Shown piece after piece: positions 42,350 to 54,281 of a DNA stretch of 64,000 bases. Below the pieces are notes generated by a model, which was given only the letters and a program-made list of their open reading frames with translations, ran no database searches and had not been told where the DNA came from. The stretch lies in NCBI GenBank assembly GCA_033961575.1, contig CM066738.1, forward strand, positions 99,969,478 to 100,033,477. Reading direction: 5' to 3'. A program made the translations under genes and the position numbers. The DNA is from Aselliscus stoliczkanus. Taxonomy: Eukaryota > Chordata > Mammalia > Chiroptera > Hipposideridae. Each line of letters opens with the position of its first letter. The first letter of the stretch is position 1.

Positions 42350-42935
42350 ATTGTTACCTGAAACCCAAAAGTTTTTTTCTTGAGGCAGCCTTCCTGAGCG
42401 CACTCGTCCTAAGAAATGCACGAGCAGGCGTTTGCAGTATAGAAAGAAAAAATATCAATAGCTTGATATTGAATTGCCCAATACAGAGGCAGCAAGCGAA
42501 TACTGAAAACCAGGTTCCCTGATGGCCTGCAAGTTACAGATGATTAAGGGCAAAGTCATAAGACACCGTGTGTTAGGGGGGTGCAGAGTCCGATCTGGGA
42601 GGGTAATAAGTCATTTCAAATCTTGAGGACAGTTCTGAGGTCTTTTCCAGCAGGGGGTCATTCCACCTTAGACCACAGGGGCTTAAACATAACTTAGGTC
42701 AAGATCTTATCTTCAGCCGGCAGGAGGTCCTGAACTTTTGTCACCATTAGACAAGTCCAGGCTTCTGTTTTCTGCTGCCTGGAGGTTTGCTGATTATCCA
42801 GGAAAAAGGTTAGGTCTCTGAATGGGGGAACAGGGCAGGGGGAGATGATTTCTGGAGCTAGGATTTAAAGCTAAATTTAATCAAAGGTCATAGGAACCCT
42901 CAGTTTCACCATCATAAAATAATAATATTGAGTGC
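42350..42935. repeat. Unassigned block, possible LTR remnant
   Basis: Contains AGGTTCCCTGATGGCCTGCA, similar to GGCTCCCTGATGGCCTCTAG inside the LTR-like repeat at 50942-51790. Otherwise unidentified. Confidence 0.3.
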
Positions 42936-43109
42936 CAGAAACGAGGTGGGGTGAGGAACATAGATAAGAGTAGTTCTAGCTCACATGCATTGCCGGTTTT
43001 GATGGTTTTACTTTCAAATTTCAATGAATGAATGTACTTATGTATTTATGACTTGGACTATGGTATATTTTTATCGAAAGCTATAAGGATCACTGCTCGG
43101 GAGGCCATA

Positions 43110-43290
43110 ATAATGTTGTGGAAAGAACTAGGGCTTCAAACGTAGTTGGAATTCTGCTTCTGCCATTCACCAACTGTGCATCTTGGAAGAAATTATCTTA
43201 CATATCTGAGCTTTAATTTCCCTATTTGTGAAGGATGATATAAGTTCACTGCCCAGCACCTAATAGGTACCAAATAAAGTGTCACGAATA
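43110..43290. repeat. MIR fragment
   Basis: GAATTCTGCTTCTGCCATTC and TGAGCTTTAATTTCCCTATT are MIR core motifs. Confidence 0.7.
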
Positions 43291-43496
43291 TCATCATTCT
43301 CAACTTCGTGGAATACCAGAGTTTGTCCTTGAGTCAAAGGAAAACCTATTTTGTTATGAAAGAGACTCTAAAAAATAACTCCATACATAGGTTCAGAGTC
43401 TATCAAGAAAATGAACCAAATACTTTTCTTCAATAATATTTCACCCAATTTCATGAACTTTCCTTCTTTGGTGAATGTTTTTTGTTTGCTCGCATA

Positions 43497-43800
43497 TTAG
43501 TTATCTATTGCTGCAAAGCAAATTACCCCAAAACTTAGGAGCTTAAAAGAAGAAACATTTATTTCCTCACACAGTTTCTGAGAGTCAGGGATTCGGGAGT
43601 GGCTTAGCTGGAGGTTTGGCTCAGGGTTTCTCATGCATCAGCTTTGGGCAAGGGCTGCAGACACAAAGGCTTGGCTGGGTGAGGACTGCTACCAGGCGAG
43701 TGCTGGTGGAAGAGCAGAGGGAGGTGATGCGGTTGGGTTACTTATTCTCCCAGGTTCCTCATCACAGCTGGCTACATCCACAACTGAAGACCACACAGCT
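43497..43800 (+). mobile_element. MLT1-type MaLR LTR fragment
   Basis: TTAGTTATCTATTGCTGCAA, AATTACCCCAAAACTTAGGA and GCTCAGGGTTTCTCATGCAT are standard MLT1 landmarks. Confidence 0.8.
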
Positions 43801-44339
43801 CCTGTCAGGTGGCACTAAGAGACTGGCATCCAAACTGCTTTTCATAAATTTAGTTTTATCTGATTCATAAAATTGTCCCATGTAAATGTCCATTAGAAGG
43901 CATTCACTAAGGAGGAGGTCTCTGTAACCTATCGACATTGGCCTTTCCCCCAAAACACCTGTGCTTACTCAAAGAAACCCTATACAAAGTGGCTATAGTA
44001 ACAGGATGGAGATTGTGCATATGTCAGACTTCATGGACTGCCCTTCATCAGGGCTGATCTGGCTGGCTACTGCCACTTAGAGTACCCAGCCTACCAATAG
44101 CAGAAGTCAACTTAGAGATCTTGATAGGACACAAATCTCTAGGTGAACCTGCTGGCCACCTGGTGGCAGGTAGATTACATTAGACCCCTAGAGGAGGCAC
44201 TGATGGGCCTCTTGACTATAGAGTCACAGTCCACATAGAGATGTGCCCTTCCTGCCTGCAGCACCAAGATCTGTGAACTTACAGAATGCTGTATCCATCT
44301 CTGTGGTACATAACATCTTTTCTAACCAGGGAACATATT

Positions 44340-44785
44340 TGTAGTGATGATGGGCTCAAATTTGTGGAGTTCACTGGTCTAACCAGGGACTGTGTGTTAA
44401 ATTATTGTTCAAAATATTCACACATGCTCCCCTTTCCTACATGGGAGATATATACTTCCCTGTTTCATTTATGTTGGTTTTGGCCATGTGAATTTTCTTT
44501 GACCATAGGATATGTGATACAAGCAAAGATTTCAACTATGCTGGTACAGTTGAGCTTGTTTTCTTGCTTCTGCCATCATCACGATAAGGACATGGCCCAG
44601 CTGGCCCACATGTCCAAGGAAGGTGAGAATCTGCAGCTTGGAGCAAAGCCAGCTGAACTCAGCCCAGATCAACTGATCCCTAGATGCATGAGTGAGATTA
44701 AATGATTGCTGTGTTGCCTCTAAGATTGGGAGCATTTTGTTACATGCCTTTATTGTGGTGATAGTAGACTGACACATGCACCATT
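44340..44785 (+). repeat. LTR-like old repeat
   Basis: GGCCATGTGAATTTTCTTTG, then AAATGATTGCTGTGTTGCCT, TTGTTACATGCCTTTATTGT and AGACTGACAC at the end have the layout of a mammalian LTR fossil. The family is not certain. Confidence 0.4.
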
Positions 44786-45299
44786 ACCTCAAAGCAGCTA
44801 ATGTAAAACTAGCCGAATGGCCTAATGGGAGTCAGTTATGATACTCTGCAAGGGTGCCACATATGCCTTAAACCAGTAGCCAATGTAACGTGTAATTTCC
44901 CCCTACTGGAATGCATATTATTATTTTAGGGTATGTTTGTTGGTTTCAAATAAATCTCCAGGTATTTTCATTTCCATGAAATAATTGAGATGTGAATGAC
45001 CTGCACTGAAGCTAGTAGGTAAGAATCTTTACTGTTCCTCACCCAAAGGAAAGACCATAGGTTTCTGAATACCAGTGGAGACCACAGGAAATGGAGGAGA
45101 AGAGAACACAGCTCCTGCAGACCACTCCCTCTACCCACCCCTCTCAGTCTCTACCCTAGTAATAAAAACAAAGTGGTCAGGTGGCACCTCTCATTTCCCA
45201 GGGGCATTCTCTGACCTGCCCTCAGCTAGCATTGTATTTGTCAGTGCTCATTGTGTCTGGTAGGTGGCCCTTACTTGTCACCACTAGATATTAGTGTGG

Positions 45300-46020
45300 A
45301 CGAAAAAACATCCAGCCTGAGAGAAAGCTTATAAGAGTTTATCTGAGCCAAACTGACAATTTCAGGGAAGCAAAATCTCAATGGATTGAGAAAATGCTCT
45401 GGAGGATGGCAGCTTTGTAACTTGTTTTATATGTTAGAATCAAAGGAGGAGGGTTACATGAAATTCATTGGTGGTAGATTAAGGGGTGGGAGAAAGCGAA
45501 GCAGGGAAAATCTCTGGGACTGGATAAAAAAATAAATTGGAGAGACAGATACTTCGTTTATATGGGTGGGTACAGAATGGTTAATAGCATATTATAGCAC
45601 ACAGAGATGATGATCAAGAGACAAGGACAACAAGGAGGGATTCTGTAGTTTCCTGCTCTGGTGTGGTGGGTTGTATCCTGGAGAATCCGGAAAAGGGGAT
45701 TACTCTGACATTCCAAGGGCATGTTATTTTAGACGCAAAAAGACAATAGACAGGCTCACTTAAGTTAAAGATTGATCTTTGTCAAGGAAGCTACAGGTCA
45801 AGGATGTGACTACCAGCCGTGGCTCACTTTTAGTTAGGAATTTTGATGTCCCAACCAGCCTATGTGATTAATTTTGGTCTCTGAGTTTGTAAGGACTGCC
45901 ATGCAGGTCTCCCCTGAGCTTGTCAGGTTTACTATGTGGCCCCTTTTCCATCCACAGGAGGCAAGATGCTTTCCTGGCATCCTTCCAGGGCATTTAGCAC
46001 AGACCCTTGCCCTCAGCAAG
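45300..46020 (+). mobile_element. LTR-like repeat, copy 1
   Basis: Shares TTATAAGAGTTTATCTGAGC, AGGGAAGCAAAATCTCAA and a later GGATGTGACTACCAGCCGTG region with the repeat at 50942-51790, in the same order over about 700 bp. Probably an old endogenous-retrovirus LTR. No viral gene recognised. Confidence 0.55.
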
Positions 46021-46214
46021 GGATTAGTAACTATCTCTTAGGCAGATAGGCTCCTTTAGTCCAACCTCCCTCCCCAAGCAGAGCTGTCCTTACAGCATCA
46101 CCCAAAGGGTCACTTCCAAGAACAAACTGAAGTTGGTTGGTGCTCATGCATGCATGCTAAATGGAATGAACTGAATGAATGGCATTGCTTTTCTTTCTTC
46201 TCGTTCTGGCTCTG

Positions 46215-46445
46215 GCCAACTCCAGGCTGCCTCCTCTCGCGCCCACTCAGGGTTGCCCTAGTCTCTCCGTGGACCACCCTGTCTCTCCCTCCGGAGCCAG
46301 ATGAGAATCGCCGTCCTAACACTGTGTTGACCTCCACGGGCCACCGTAGTCGCAGCCGGCTTGGACTTGAGCTCAGGGCACGTGAAGCCAGAGCCGCCAT
46401 GTTATCTCCGGGCAACTGCCCTCACCGCGGGACACCTGCAGGTGT
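46215..46445. promoter_or_regulatory. Orphan CpG cluster
   Basis: About 15 CpGs in 220 bp, with a GCCGCCATGTT YY1-like site near 46395, in otherwise AT-rich intergenic DNA. No gene start is visible. It could be a non-coding RNA promoter or a distal element. Confidence 0.35.
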
Positions 46446-47179
46446 GCATGTCTCTTTCCCTATCTCTGAGCAAATCCACAGACGTCTTTAGAGCTTTCCC
46501 ATGCACTCGATTATTTTGCTCCTTAAAACGATCTTCGGAGAGAGAAGAGGCCCAAATCCCTGTAAGTGCCTCTAGGGCTCCTTTCCTCATCCCAGGGACG
46601 GGTAGGGGGAGGCCCCGTTTTGCTTAATTAGTGAATCCGTCCAGCAATTCAAAAGTCTCAGTAATACTTAAAACCGGCTTGAAACCGCAAACAGAAAGTT
46701 GGACTTATAGTTACTATGGAACTGTTCAATTTAAGGACCTGGAAATGTGAGTTTCTTTTTTGTTGTAGAGTTAAAGTTAAAGCATTTAGGTTTGCTCGTG
46801 AATTTATTTCAGGGATTCCCAGGCTCCTTTATGGTTGTGAACTGCTTACTTGTAAGCACTTGATCAGTAATCTCTCCCTAAAAAAAAAATTAAAAAAATG
46901 AATGAGACGTGCAAGTGCTGCTAGATGCTCCCCCTTTAAGGAGCGTGAGTAATGATAACTCTGCTCTGAAGCCAGATGCTGGCATACTTGGTTTTCTTGC
47001 ACTTGGCTTCATGGTGCTCCACAGATGATGTGTTGTTTACAAACTGAAGAAGGCAAGACCCTCTGCCCACAAAAAGATGACGACTGGCTTTATTGTGATG
47101 TTCACTGTATTGCAGTGGTCTGGAACCGAACCTACAATGTCTCCAACGTATGTCTGTATTTTACCGTAGAACACAGGAC

Positions 47180-47370
47180 TCTTTATCGGCCTCAGTGACC
47201 TTGGCCGAGCTCCTTAACCTATTTGAGCCACAGAGTTTTCTACTCTAAAATGGTAATCCTTCTCTGGAAAGGTTATTGTGAGGTTGATAGGAGATAAAGT
47301 ATACAAAAAAGTGCCTAGTGTGTGTTAGGCATCTAGTGAGCCTTCTGAATTAGGGTATAAATGGTATTAA
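47180..47370. repeat. MIR fragment
   Basis: GAGCTCCTTAACCTATTTGA and GTGCCTAGTGTGTGTTAGGC are MIR-like. Confidence 0.65.
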
Positions 47371-47530
47371 TAGTTCACCATTGTTATTCTTTGGTTCCAT
47401 GATCCTCCATGAATCAAAGCTTCAAAGCTTTAAGCCTTCAACCAAATTGCTGTGGACTGCTGGTGGACCCCCCCCATCCCCCACCCTCACCCCTGACCCC
47501 TTTACTCCATACCCCCTGAAACCTGGCCAG

Positions 47531-47670
47531 TATTTTATTTTATTTTATTTTATTTTATTTTATTTTATTTGTTTTTAGGGCAGTGTCACTGGCCCTCATA
47601 TGTGGGACCCGAACCAGGGCTGCTGGCTTCCCAAACCAGTGCCCAACCACCACGCCACTTGGTCGACCCC
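47531..47670 (-). repeat. Short head-only SINE with (TTTTA)n tail
   Basis: A (TTTTA)n run of about 8 units, then GGGCAGTGTCACTGGCCCTC through GCCACTTGGTCGACC. The target duplication CTGGCCAGTATT is on both sides. Confidence 0.9.
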
Positions 47671-47989
47671 TGGCCAGTATTCTAGAATGTCTCAGAATCT
47701 ACACATCCTTCCTACTGCTCTAACTCTTAGCAAATGACCTGTGTCTTGCATCAAGCCATTACCTAGGGGCTTTCTGACAGCCCTCCCTTAAACCCCTCAA
47801 ACTTTCCTGCTTTAATTCCCATCCTTTCCTGGCAGTACAATGCAGTGGTATCCTCCTTCCTGTCCTCTGGATCCCTCTCAGCTCTCCACTCCAATCTCTA
47901 CAGTCCAACCAGCAACCAGGGCGAACATAAACCCAGTCATTCCCTCCTCCAGCTGGCAACCTTTCATGACCTCCTTTTGCTCTCAGGCT

Positions 47990-48238
47990 CCATCCACCCC
48001 AATGCCCCTGCATGCTCACCTGGCCTGCTGCCATCCGCCCCAATGCCCCTGCATGCTCACCTGGCCTGCTGCCATCCGCCCCAATGCCCCTGCATGCTCA
48101 CCTGGCCTGCTGCCATCCGCCCCAATCCCCCTGCATGCTCACCTGGCCTGCTGCCATCCGCCCCAATCCCCCTGCATGCTCACCTGGCCTGCTGCCATCC
48201 GCCCCAATCCCCCTGCATGCTCACCTGGCCTGCTGCTG
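47990..48238. repeat. 41-bp minisatellite, six copies
   Basis: Unit starts at 48001, 48042, 48083, 48124, 48165 and 48206: AATGCCCCTGCATGCTCACC then TGGCCTGCTGCCATCCGCCC and C. The first three units have AATGCCCC, the last three AATCCCCC. Open frames here are repeat artefacts. Confidence 0.97.
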
Positions 48239-49124
48239 CTTCCTAAAAACACAAGGAGCATCAGCGTGGGCTAACTCCCTCTGTGCATTGTCCTGGGTGC
48301 AATGTGGGGTCTGGGAATAGCCTTTAAGAGAGGAGAAGACAGAGTTAAATAGAGGAGGATCTGGGGAAGCTTTCAAAGCAGAATAAGTTTTGTCTTCTAA
48401 AAGTAGTGAGGAAGAACTCTCCCAGGTTAGTTTGAAGAGATTGCATCAGTTTAATGGGAGTTGAGGCTCTTAAGTCTCTGCGGGTCTTAGAACCCCAGCT
48501 GATGATTTCTTGATTTATGAGGTTTTTTATTGTTGCGGCAGGTCATGAAAGTATTTTCACCCCAAACTGCAAAATCCTAAGAAATATCCCAGTCTTAGAC
48601 AAACCCAGTAAATTGAAAAGAGCTCTTTTGGGCCCACATTTCCTGAAGATGTTCGCAATCTTGGAATCTTGCTGTAAGTTTTTTAGAAGCTTGAACCAAA
48701 ACTCTACCTTCAGAAATAGTCCTTGGTGGTACTCTTCACTAAGCATACATTTTCATGTTGGTCACACAAAATTTAAATAAGGAAGCTGAAGAGAGGTGGG
48801 AATCCCATTGCCGATGGTAACCTGAAACCTCCTATAGGATTTCCAGAGCCTGCCTTACTCATCACGCTGCTTGGCTCCACAGAACCCTTTTATAATGAAA
48901 CTGCAAGATGACTCCCAGTTGGTAAATCGACCTCTATTCTAAAGGTTGATTCTAATCACCTGGGAGAATTGATTCTTAGTGAGAAATACTAGGCCCACGT
49001 TGGCCTCCCAAGCCAGATTCAATATCTTTAATGCCCTAGTGGAAAAGAAACAAGGAGACAATACAGTTACTTCCTCCACTGAAGTCTTGTACCCCTCCAA
49101 TCCATGAATATGGGATAGTTTTCC

Positions 49125-49126
<2 letters not shown>

Positions 49127-49211
<85 letters not shown>

Positions 49212-49231
49212 TTCCTTCCTTCCTTCCTTCC
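49127..49231. repeat. (CTTT)n/(CTTC)n microsatellite
   Basis: About 20 CTTT units, then a CTTC run and CATC. Adjacent to the 3' side of the antisense L1. Confidence 0.98.
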
Positions 49232-49892
49232 ATCCATCAATGTCTTGTGGTTTTCAGAATAGAGGTCTTTTTATGTCCCTGGTTAAATTTATTCCTAAGT
49301 ATTTTATTGTCTTTGATGCTATTGTAAGTGGGATCATTTTCTTTATTTCAGTTTCAGATAATTTGTTGTTAATATGTAGGAATGCTACTGATTTTTACAT
49401 GTTAATTTTGTATCTTGCAACTTTACTGAATTTGTTAATTAGATCTAACGATTTTTTGGTGGAATCTTTAGGGTTTTCTGCTTATAAAATCATGTCATCT
49501 GCAAATAGAGACAGTTTTACTTCTTCCTTTCCAATTTTGGTGCCTTTTATTTCTTTTTCTTTCCTGATTGCTCTGGCTAGGACTTCCAGTATTATGTTGA
49601 GTAGGAGTGGTGGAAGTGTGTACTCTTGTCTTGTTCCTCATCTTAGAGGAAAAGTTTTAACCTCTCCCCATTGAGTATGATGTTATCTGTGGGCTTGTCA
49701 TATATGACCTTTATTATGTTGACATATATTTCTTCTGTACCTACTTTGTTAAGAATTTTTATCAAAAATGGATGTTGAAATTTGTCAAATGCTTTTTCTG
49801 CATCTGTTAAGATAATAATATGATTTTTTTTCTTTCATTTTATTAAGGTGTTGTATCACAATGATTGATTTGTGTTATGTTGAATCATTCTT

Positions 49893-50348
49893 TTTTTTCT
49901 TTTTTTTTTTTTTTTAAAGATTTTATTGGGGAATTGGCGGAGGGGAACAGCGTTGGGGAATCGGGGAAGGGGAACAGACAAGTTGCTGTCTTTTTGTTCT
50001 TCAGTTTAGTTGCGGAGGATGTTGCTTCACTGTTGGTATCATCATTGCGCTCTTCCCGGATGAGGCAGATCGGTCGCTGGCCTCTGGATGTCGCTCACTG
50101 CAGCTATTGGCAGCTCACGCTTGGCTGCCAGCCGTTCACGCTGGCTGCGGGCCACTCACTGTAGCCTATGGCAGCCCACTGCAGCAGGGGCTGCAGCCCA
50201 CACCATCACCGGGGCTCGCACAGCCCAGCTCCAGGTGGAGCTGTTGTTAGCTGTAGAGGGCAGTGTCACTGGCCCTCATGTGGGATCCGAACCGGGGCCG
50301 CTGGCATCCCAAAACCAGCACTTAACTAATGCGCCACTCGGCCGGCCC
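49893..50348 (-). repeat. Long composite tRNA SINE inside L1
   Basis: Full-length minus copy, from poly-T and GATTTTATTGGGG to GGCCGGCC. A perfect 15-bp duplication TGTTGAATCATTCTT flanks it. It dates after the L1. Confidence 0.93.
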
Positions 50349-50941
50349 TGTTGAATCATTCTTGATCCCAGGGATAAATCTCACTTGATCGTTGTGAGTG
50401 GTTTTTCAATGTGGTGCTGAATTTGGTTTGCTAGTATTTTATTGAGAATTTTTACATCTATTGTATATTCATTAGAGATGTAAGGCTGTAGTTTTCTTGT
50501 AGTGTCCTTTTCTGGTTTTGCTATCAGAGTAATGCTGGCCTTGTGAAATGAGTTTGGGAGTGTTCCCCGATCTTCCCTTTTTTGGCAGAGTCTGAGAAGG
50601 ATTGGCGTTAATTCTTCTTTAAATGTTTGTTAAAATTCACCAGTAAAGTCATCTGGTCTGTGGCTTTTCTTGTCAGGAAATTTTTGATTACTGTTTCAAT
50701 CTCCTTACTAGTAATTGGGCTGTTTACATTTTCCATGTGTTCTTGATTCAGGCTTGCTAGGTTATATGTTTCCAAGAATTTTTCCATTTTTATTTGGCTG
50801 TCCAGTTTTTTTGTCATATAGTTCGTAGTAGCCTCATATGATCCTTTGTATGTGGGTATAGTTGTAATGTCTCCTTTTTCATTTATAATTTTGTTGATTT
50901 GGATTCTCTTTTCCTTGGGTAGTTTTGTCAACGTAAGAAAT

Positions 50942-51790
50942 GTCCAACTTTGTAAAGAATTTTTATAAGAGCTTGTTTGAGCCAAAACTGATGTATGCCA
51001 GGGAGCAAGATCTCAAATGCTTCAGAGAATAACAGTTTTGCAGTTTCTTTTATGCATTTGAAATTAAGGAGGGGATGTAAGGAAGATTACATGAGGGTAG
51101 GAGAAAGCAAAGCAGGAATAGGATTATAAGATTATGTTTTTTAATGGTGGTTATTTCTTTGATGGGTATTACTTCTGGCATTTCAAAAGTGTGTAAACCT
51201 AGATGCACAGGAACAATGAACAGGGCTTATTTAAGGCAAAGATAAGCCTTTTACTAAAAAAGTTATATGCCTAGGACGTGACTGCCTACCATGATCTGCC
51301 CTTTTAGGAACTTATGATCAGATTGTCACTGAAGATTCCAAGGGGCCACTTGCCTGTGGGCATCCAAAGCCAAACAAGATAGGACAGGACTGCAGCAAAG
51401 AAAGTAAAGGTGTGTTTAAAGAATTGGCCCCAAGCTGGGAGACACAGGAGAGCTAGTGCTCTCAAAAACCTGGCTCCCTGATGGCCTCTAGTGGCTGGGT
51501 TGTATAAGGAAAAACTCATTAATCATGGTTGCTATGGGAGTTGGAGTCCTGGGCTCTACTGATGGGTTGGGGCTAAGGCTGAGGGCAACTGATCGTGGTA
51601 TCAGGTCCTGATATCAGTAATGGCATTGTTCTGTCCAGTTCCCAGGAGATGCAGTCCTTGTGGCCATTCCTCTTTCATGAGTCCGGAGCTGAAACCTAAC
51701 TGAGTCCAAGGTGTTATCTTTGACTAAAATCTTATTCTAGTTTGAGATTTGGTTATTGTATCCTGGCCATGGTTGATAAGCCTGGAGCTT
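50942..51790 (+). mobile_element. LTR-like repeat, copy 2, inside L1
   Basis: Begins TTTTTATAAGAGCTTGTTTG and contains CAGGGAGCAAGATCTCAA, CCTAGGACGTGACTGCCTAC and CTTTTAGGAACTTATGATCA, collinear with copy 1 at 45300-46020. No viral coding region recognised. Confidence 0.5.
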
Positions 51791-51793
51791 GAT

Positions 51794-51922
51794 TCTTTTT
51801 TTTTTTTAAGACTTTATTGGGGAATTGGGAAAGGGGACCAGCCAAGTTGTTGTCTTTCAGTCTTAGTTGTGGAGGGCGCAGCTAGCTCAGCTCCAAGTCC
51901 AGTTGCCCTCCGGCTGCCCGTC
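51794..51922 (-). repeat. Rhin-1-like SINE 3' fragment
   Basis: Poly-T, then AAGACTTTATTGGGGAATTG and the complement of the Rhin-1 tail (GGAGGGCGCAGC, CTCAGCTCCAAGTCCAGTTG). Only the 3' part is present. Confidence 0.7.
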
Positions 51923-52560
51923 TTTCTTGATAATTAATGTAGGGATTTATTGCTGTGAACTTTCTTCTTCGAACTGCTTTTACTGCATCCCATAAGTTGT
52001 GAGATGTTCCATTTCCATTTTCATTTGTCTCAAGAGTCTTTCTCTCCTCTTTAATTTCTTTTTTGATCCGTTGATTGATGAGGGTGTTGTTTAATTTCCA
52101 TGTATTCGTGAATTTTCATTTTCCGTCTGTTAATGATTTCTAGTTTTATACCATTGTAGTGAGAGAAGATACAGGGTATGACTTCAGTCTTCTTGAATTT
52201 GCCAAGACTTGTTTTGTGGCCTATCATAGGATCTATCCTAGAAAATGTTCCATGTGCGTTTGAAAAGCTTATGTACTCTGCTGTTGGATAGAATGTTCTG
52301 TATATGTCTGTGGGTGTCTTTGGTTCATATTGTTCAAATCTGCTGTTTCCTTCTTGATTCTATGTCTGGATGATCTATCCATTGTTGAGAGTGGGGTATT
52401 AAAGTTCCCAGCTGTTGTATAGCTGTTTGTTTCTCCTTTTAGCTCTGTTAGTTTTAGTTTTATATATTTAGGTACTCCGATAATTGGGTGCTTAAATATT
52501 TACAGTTGTCACATCTTCTTTATGGATTGGCCCCTTTGTCATTCATTATATAATGATATT

Positions 52561-54280
52561 ATGTGGTACTTATTACAGTTACATGACATGGTATGGCAGA
52601 ATTCTGAAGAAGCCCAACCAGGACCACCCCATGGTCCCGATACCATCAGGGGCCAGTTGTGCTTCAGTGGCTCCCCACTTTGGATCACGTGAATTTGGGT
52701 GAGTCTTCTTTCAGAATTGCAGGTCTCCTGGCTTTAAGTAGCAGGCCTTGACTTTATCTGATGTGTTGCTAGAAAATCTTCAAAGTGGATAAGGGTTGAG
52801 GTAAATCAGGGAAAGGAAAAAAAAAATGGGTTGCTGCTTTCAATTTTGGCTTTTTAATTGGATTGCTTACTGAGAGTCTGAACAAAATCTTTGCTAATTA
52901 AATGAGAGATGGAACTCTCTTTAGCTCTGAAAGAGAAAGGGTACTTGCTTCCCAAACATGAATAGCCAATGGGGAGATGATGGTTGTTTCAGATTCTGGA
53001 GTGGTGATTGGTGCCCCGATTGGATTTACTTTAATTACCAAGATTGAGAAAACATTTTTGTGGAAATATTTGACCTGCAAAAGGGTGAATTTGATTTGCA
53101 AAAGGGCGAATTTGGAGTGCAAAACCTGTATTGCAGCCATAATTTTCTAAGATTCCGACAGGACTTCTTGGAGCTGTCATGCAGTTTTTTTAAGCTTCAC
53201 TTGCATCCCAGGAAGGCACCACCTATTAGAATATATTTAGGTTCCATTTGAGTATGTTTTGTTGTCACATTAGAAACCATTTTATCCCCTTCAATATCAT
53301 TATTGAACAGACAGTTTTGGGTCCTGAACATCAGTAAGAACCTTTACGTGGTGCTCTTTGGTTAAACACATTTATTTCTCAAACTATTTACATATATTAG
53401 TACATCCCAGGAAAAGAGTGGCCTTTAATTTTTTTTCTATAGGCTACCTCCCAGGTCTGCTCAGAACTTTTTCTCATATCACTTCTCATCTGTCCTGCCT
53501 CCTCCTCCTACCCCATTTCAAAAGGATCCCCCCGACGTGTACATGCAATTCTGTTCTAGACGGGCTGTCAGCTGTGGAATAGCAAAGGAGGGGGTTACTA
53601 TTTCCCACCTTAAAAAGCACCCACAGACTGATACTCTCTCTTCACCAGCTGCTAACTCTGCTTCCCAAAGAAGCCCCCATCTCAGTCTTCGTACAGAGAA
53701 GCATCTTCTCTGTGGCATAATGTCAGCTCCCTTACTGTCCTACAACTGACAGCCTGTGCTGCCTCCAAGCCCAGCCCCAGCCCTCCCCCAACCTGAATCT
53801 CCGGCCTCCCACCTCCTCCTTACCTTGCTCTCTTGGCCTTCCCTGTCCTCACCAATTCCCAGTTTGCTCATTTTCCTGCCAATTCTCACCTTGTATTTCT
53901 AGACTTACTGTTCACTTCCCAGCCCCTACTTTTGGTCAACGGTCACCTTTGCTCTTACTATTGTTCCGAAAAGTTGAGGTCGTTTGGAAAAATTGTCCTT
54001 ACCTAAGTACCCTAAGATGCACCCTCCCTGGACACAATTGATCTTACTAATTCTAAGTCCTACTGCCTGCCTTTGAAGTCTGATCACCTTTTCTTAGTCA
54101 CTTCTCCCCTGACACATAGCACCCTGTCCCTAACTTTATTTCTCATCACCAGAGGAGGACCCCTAAATTCCTTGAGAAACCCTGCAGGCCTAGATTCTTA
54201 TATATATAACTCTAAAGTAAATGATAAATAACCCAACTTATATTTTAAAAGATTATACTTTCCAAAGATTTTACTAAAGC
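52561..54280. other. NARS1-ATP8B1 intergenic, right part
   Basis: No gene or young repeat recognised. A C-rich patch lies at 53760-53830. Distal ATP8B1 3' sequence may reach into this stretch. Confidence 0.5.
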
Positions 54281-54281
54281 A

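Larger units (their letters stand above)
49240..52560 (-). mobile_element. L1 retrotransposon, minus strand, broken by three insertions
   Basis: Minus-strand translation near 50985-50608 shows L1 ORF2-like residues such as KFLETYNLASLNQEHMENVN and SPITSKEIETVIKN. The block continues at 51930-52560 with the 5' part of ORF2. It is interrupted by a long SINE, an LTR-like repeat and a SINE fragment. Frameshifted and inactive. Confidence 0.75.

Noticed and set aside
47840..48320. Overlapping plus-strand open frames with repeated Pro/Ala/Cys peptides
   Set aside because: Products of the 41-bp minisatellite, whose unit is not a multiple of three; no gene context.
49240..49674. Plus-strand open frame of 144 codons with hydrophobic stretches
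   Set aside because: Antisense reading of L1 ORF2; hydrophobicity comes from the T-rich complementary strand.
45300..51790. Complete provirus between two similar LTRs
   Set aside because: No retroviral gene seen between them; the interval is made of unrelated repeats and copy 2 is nested in an L1.
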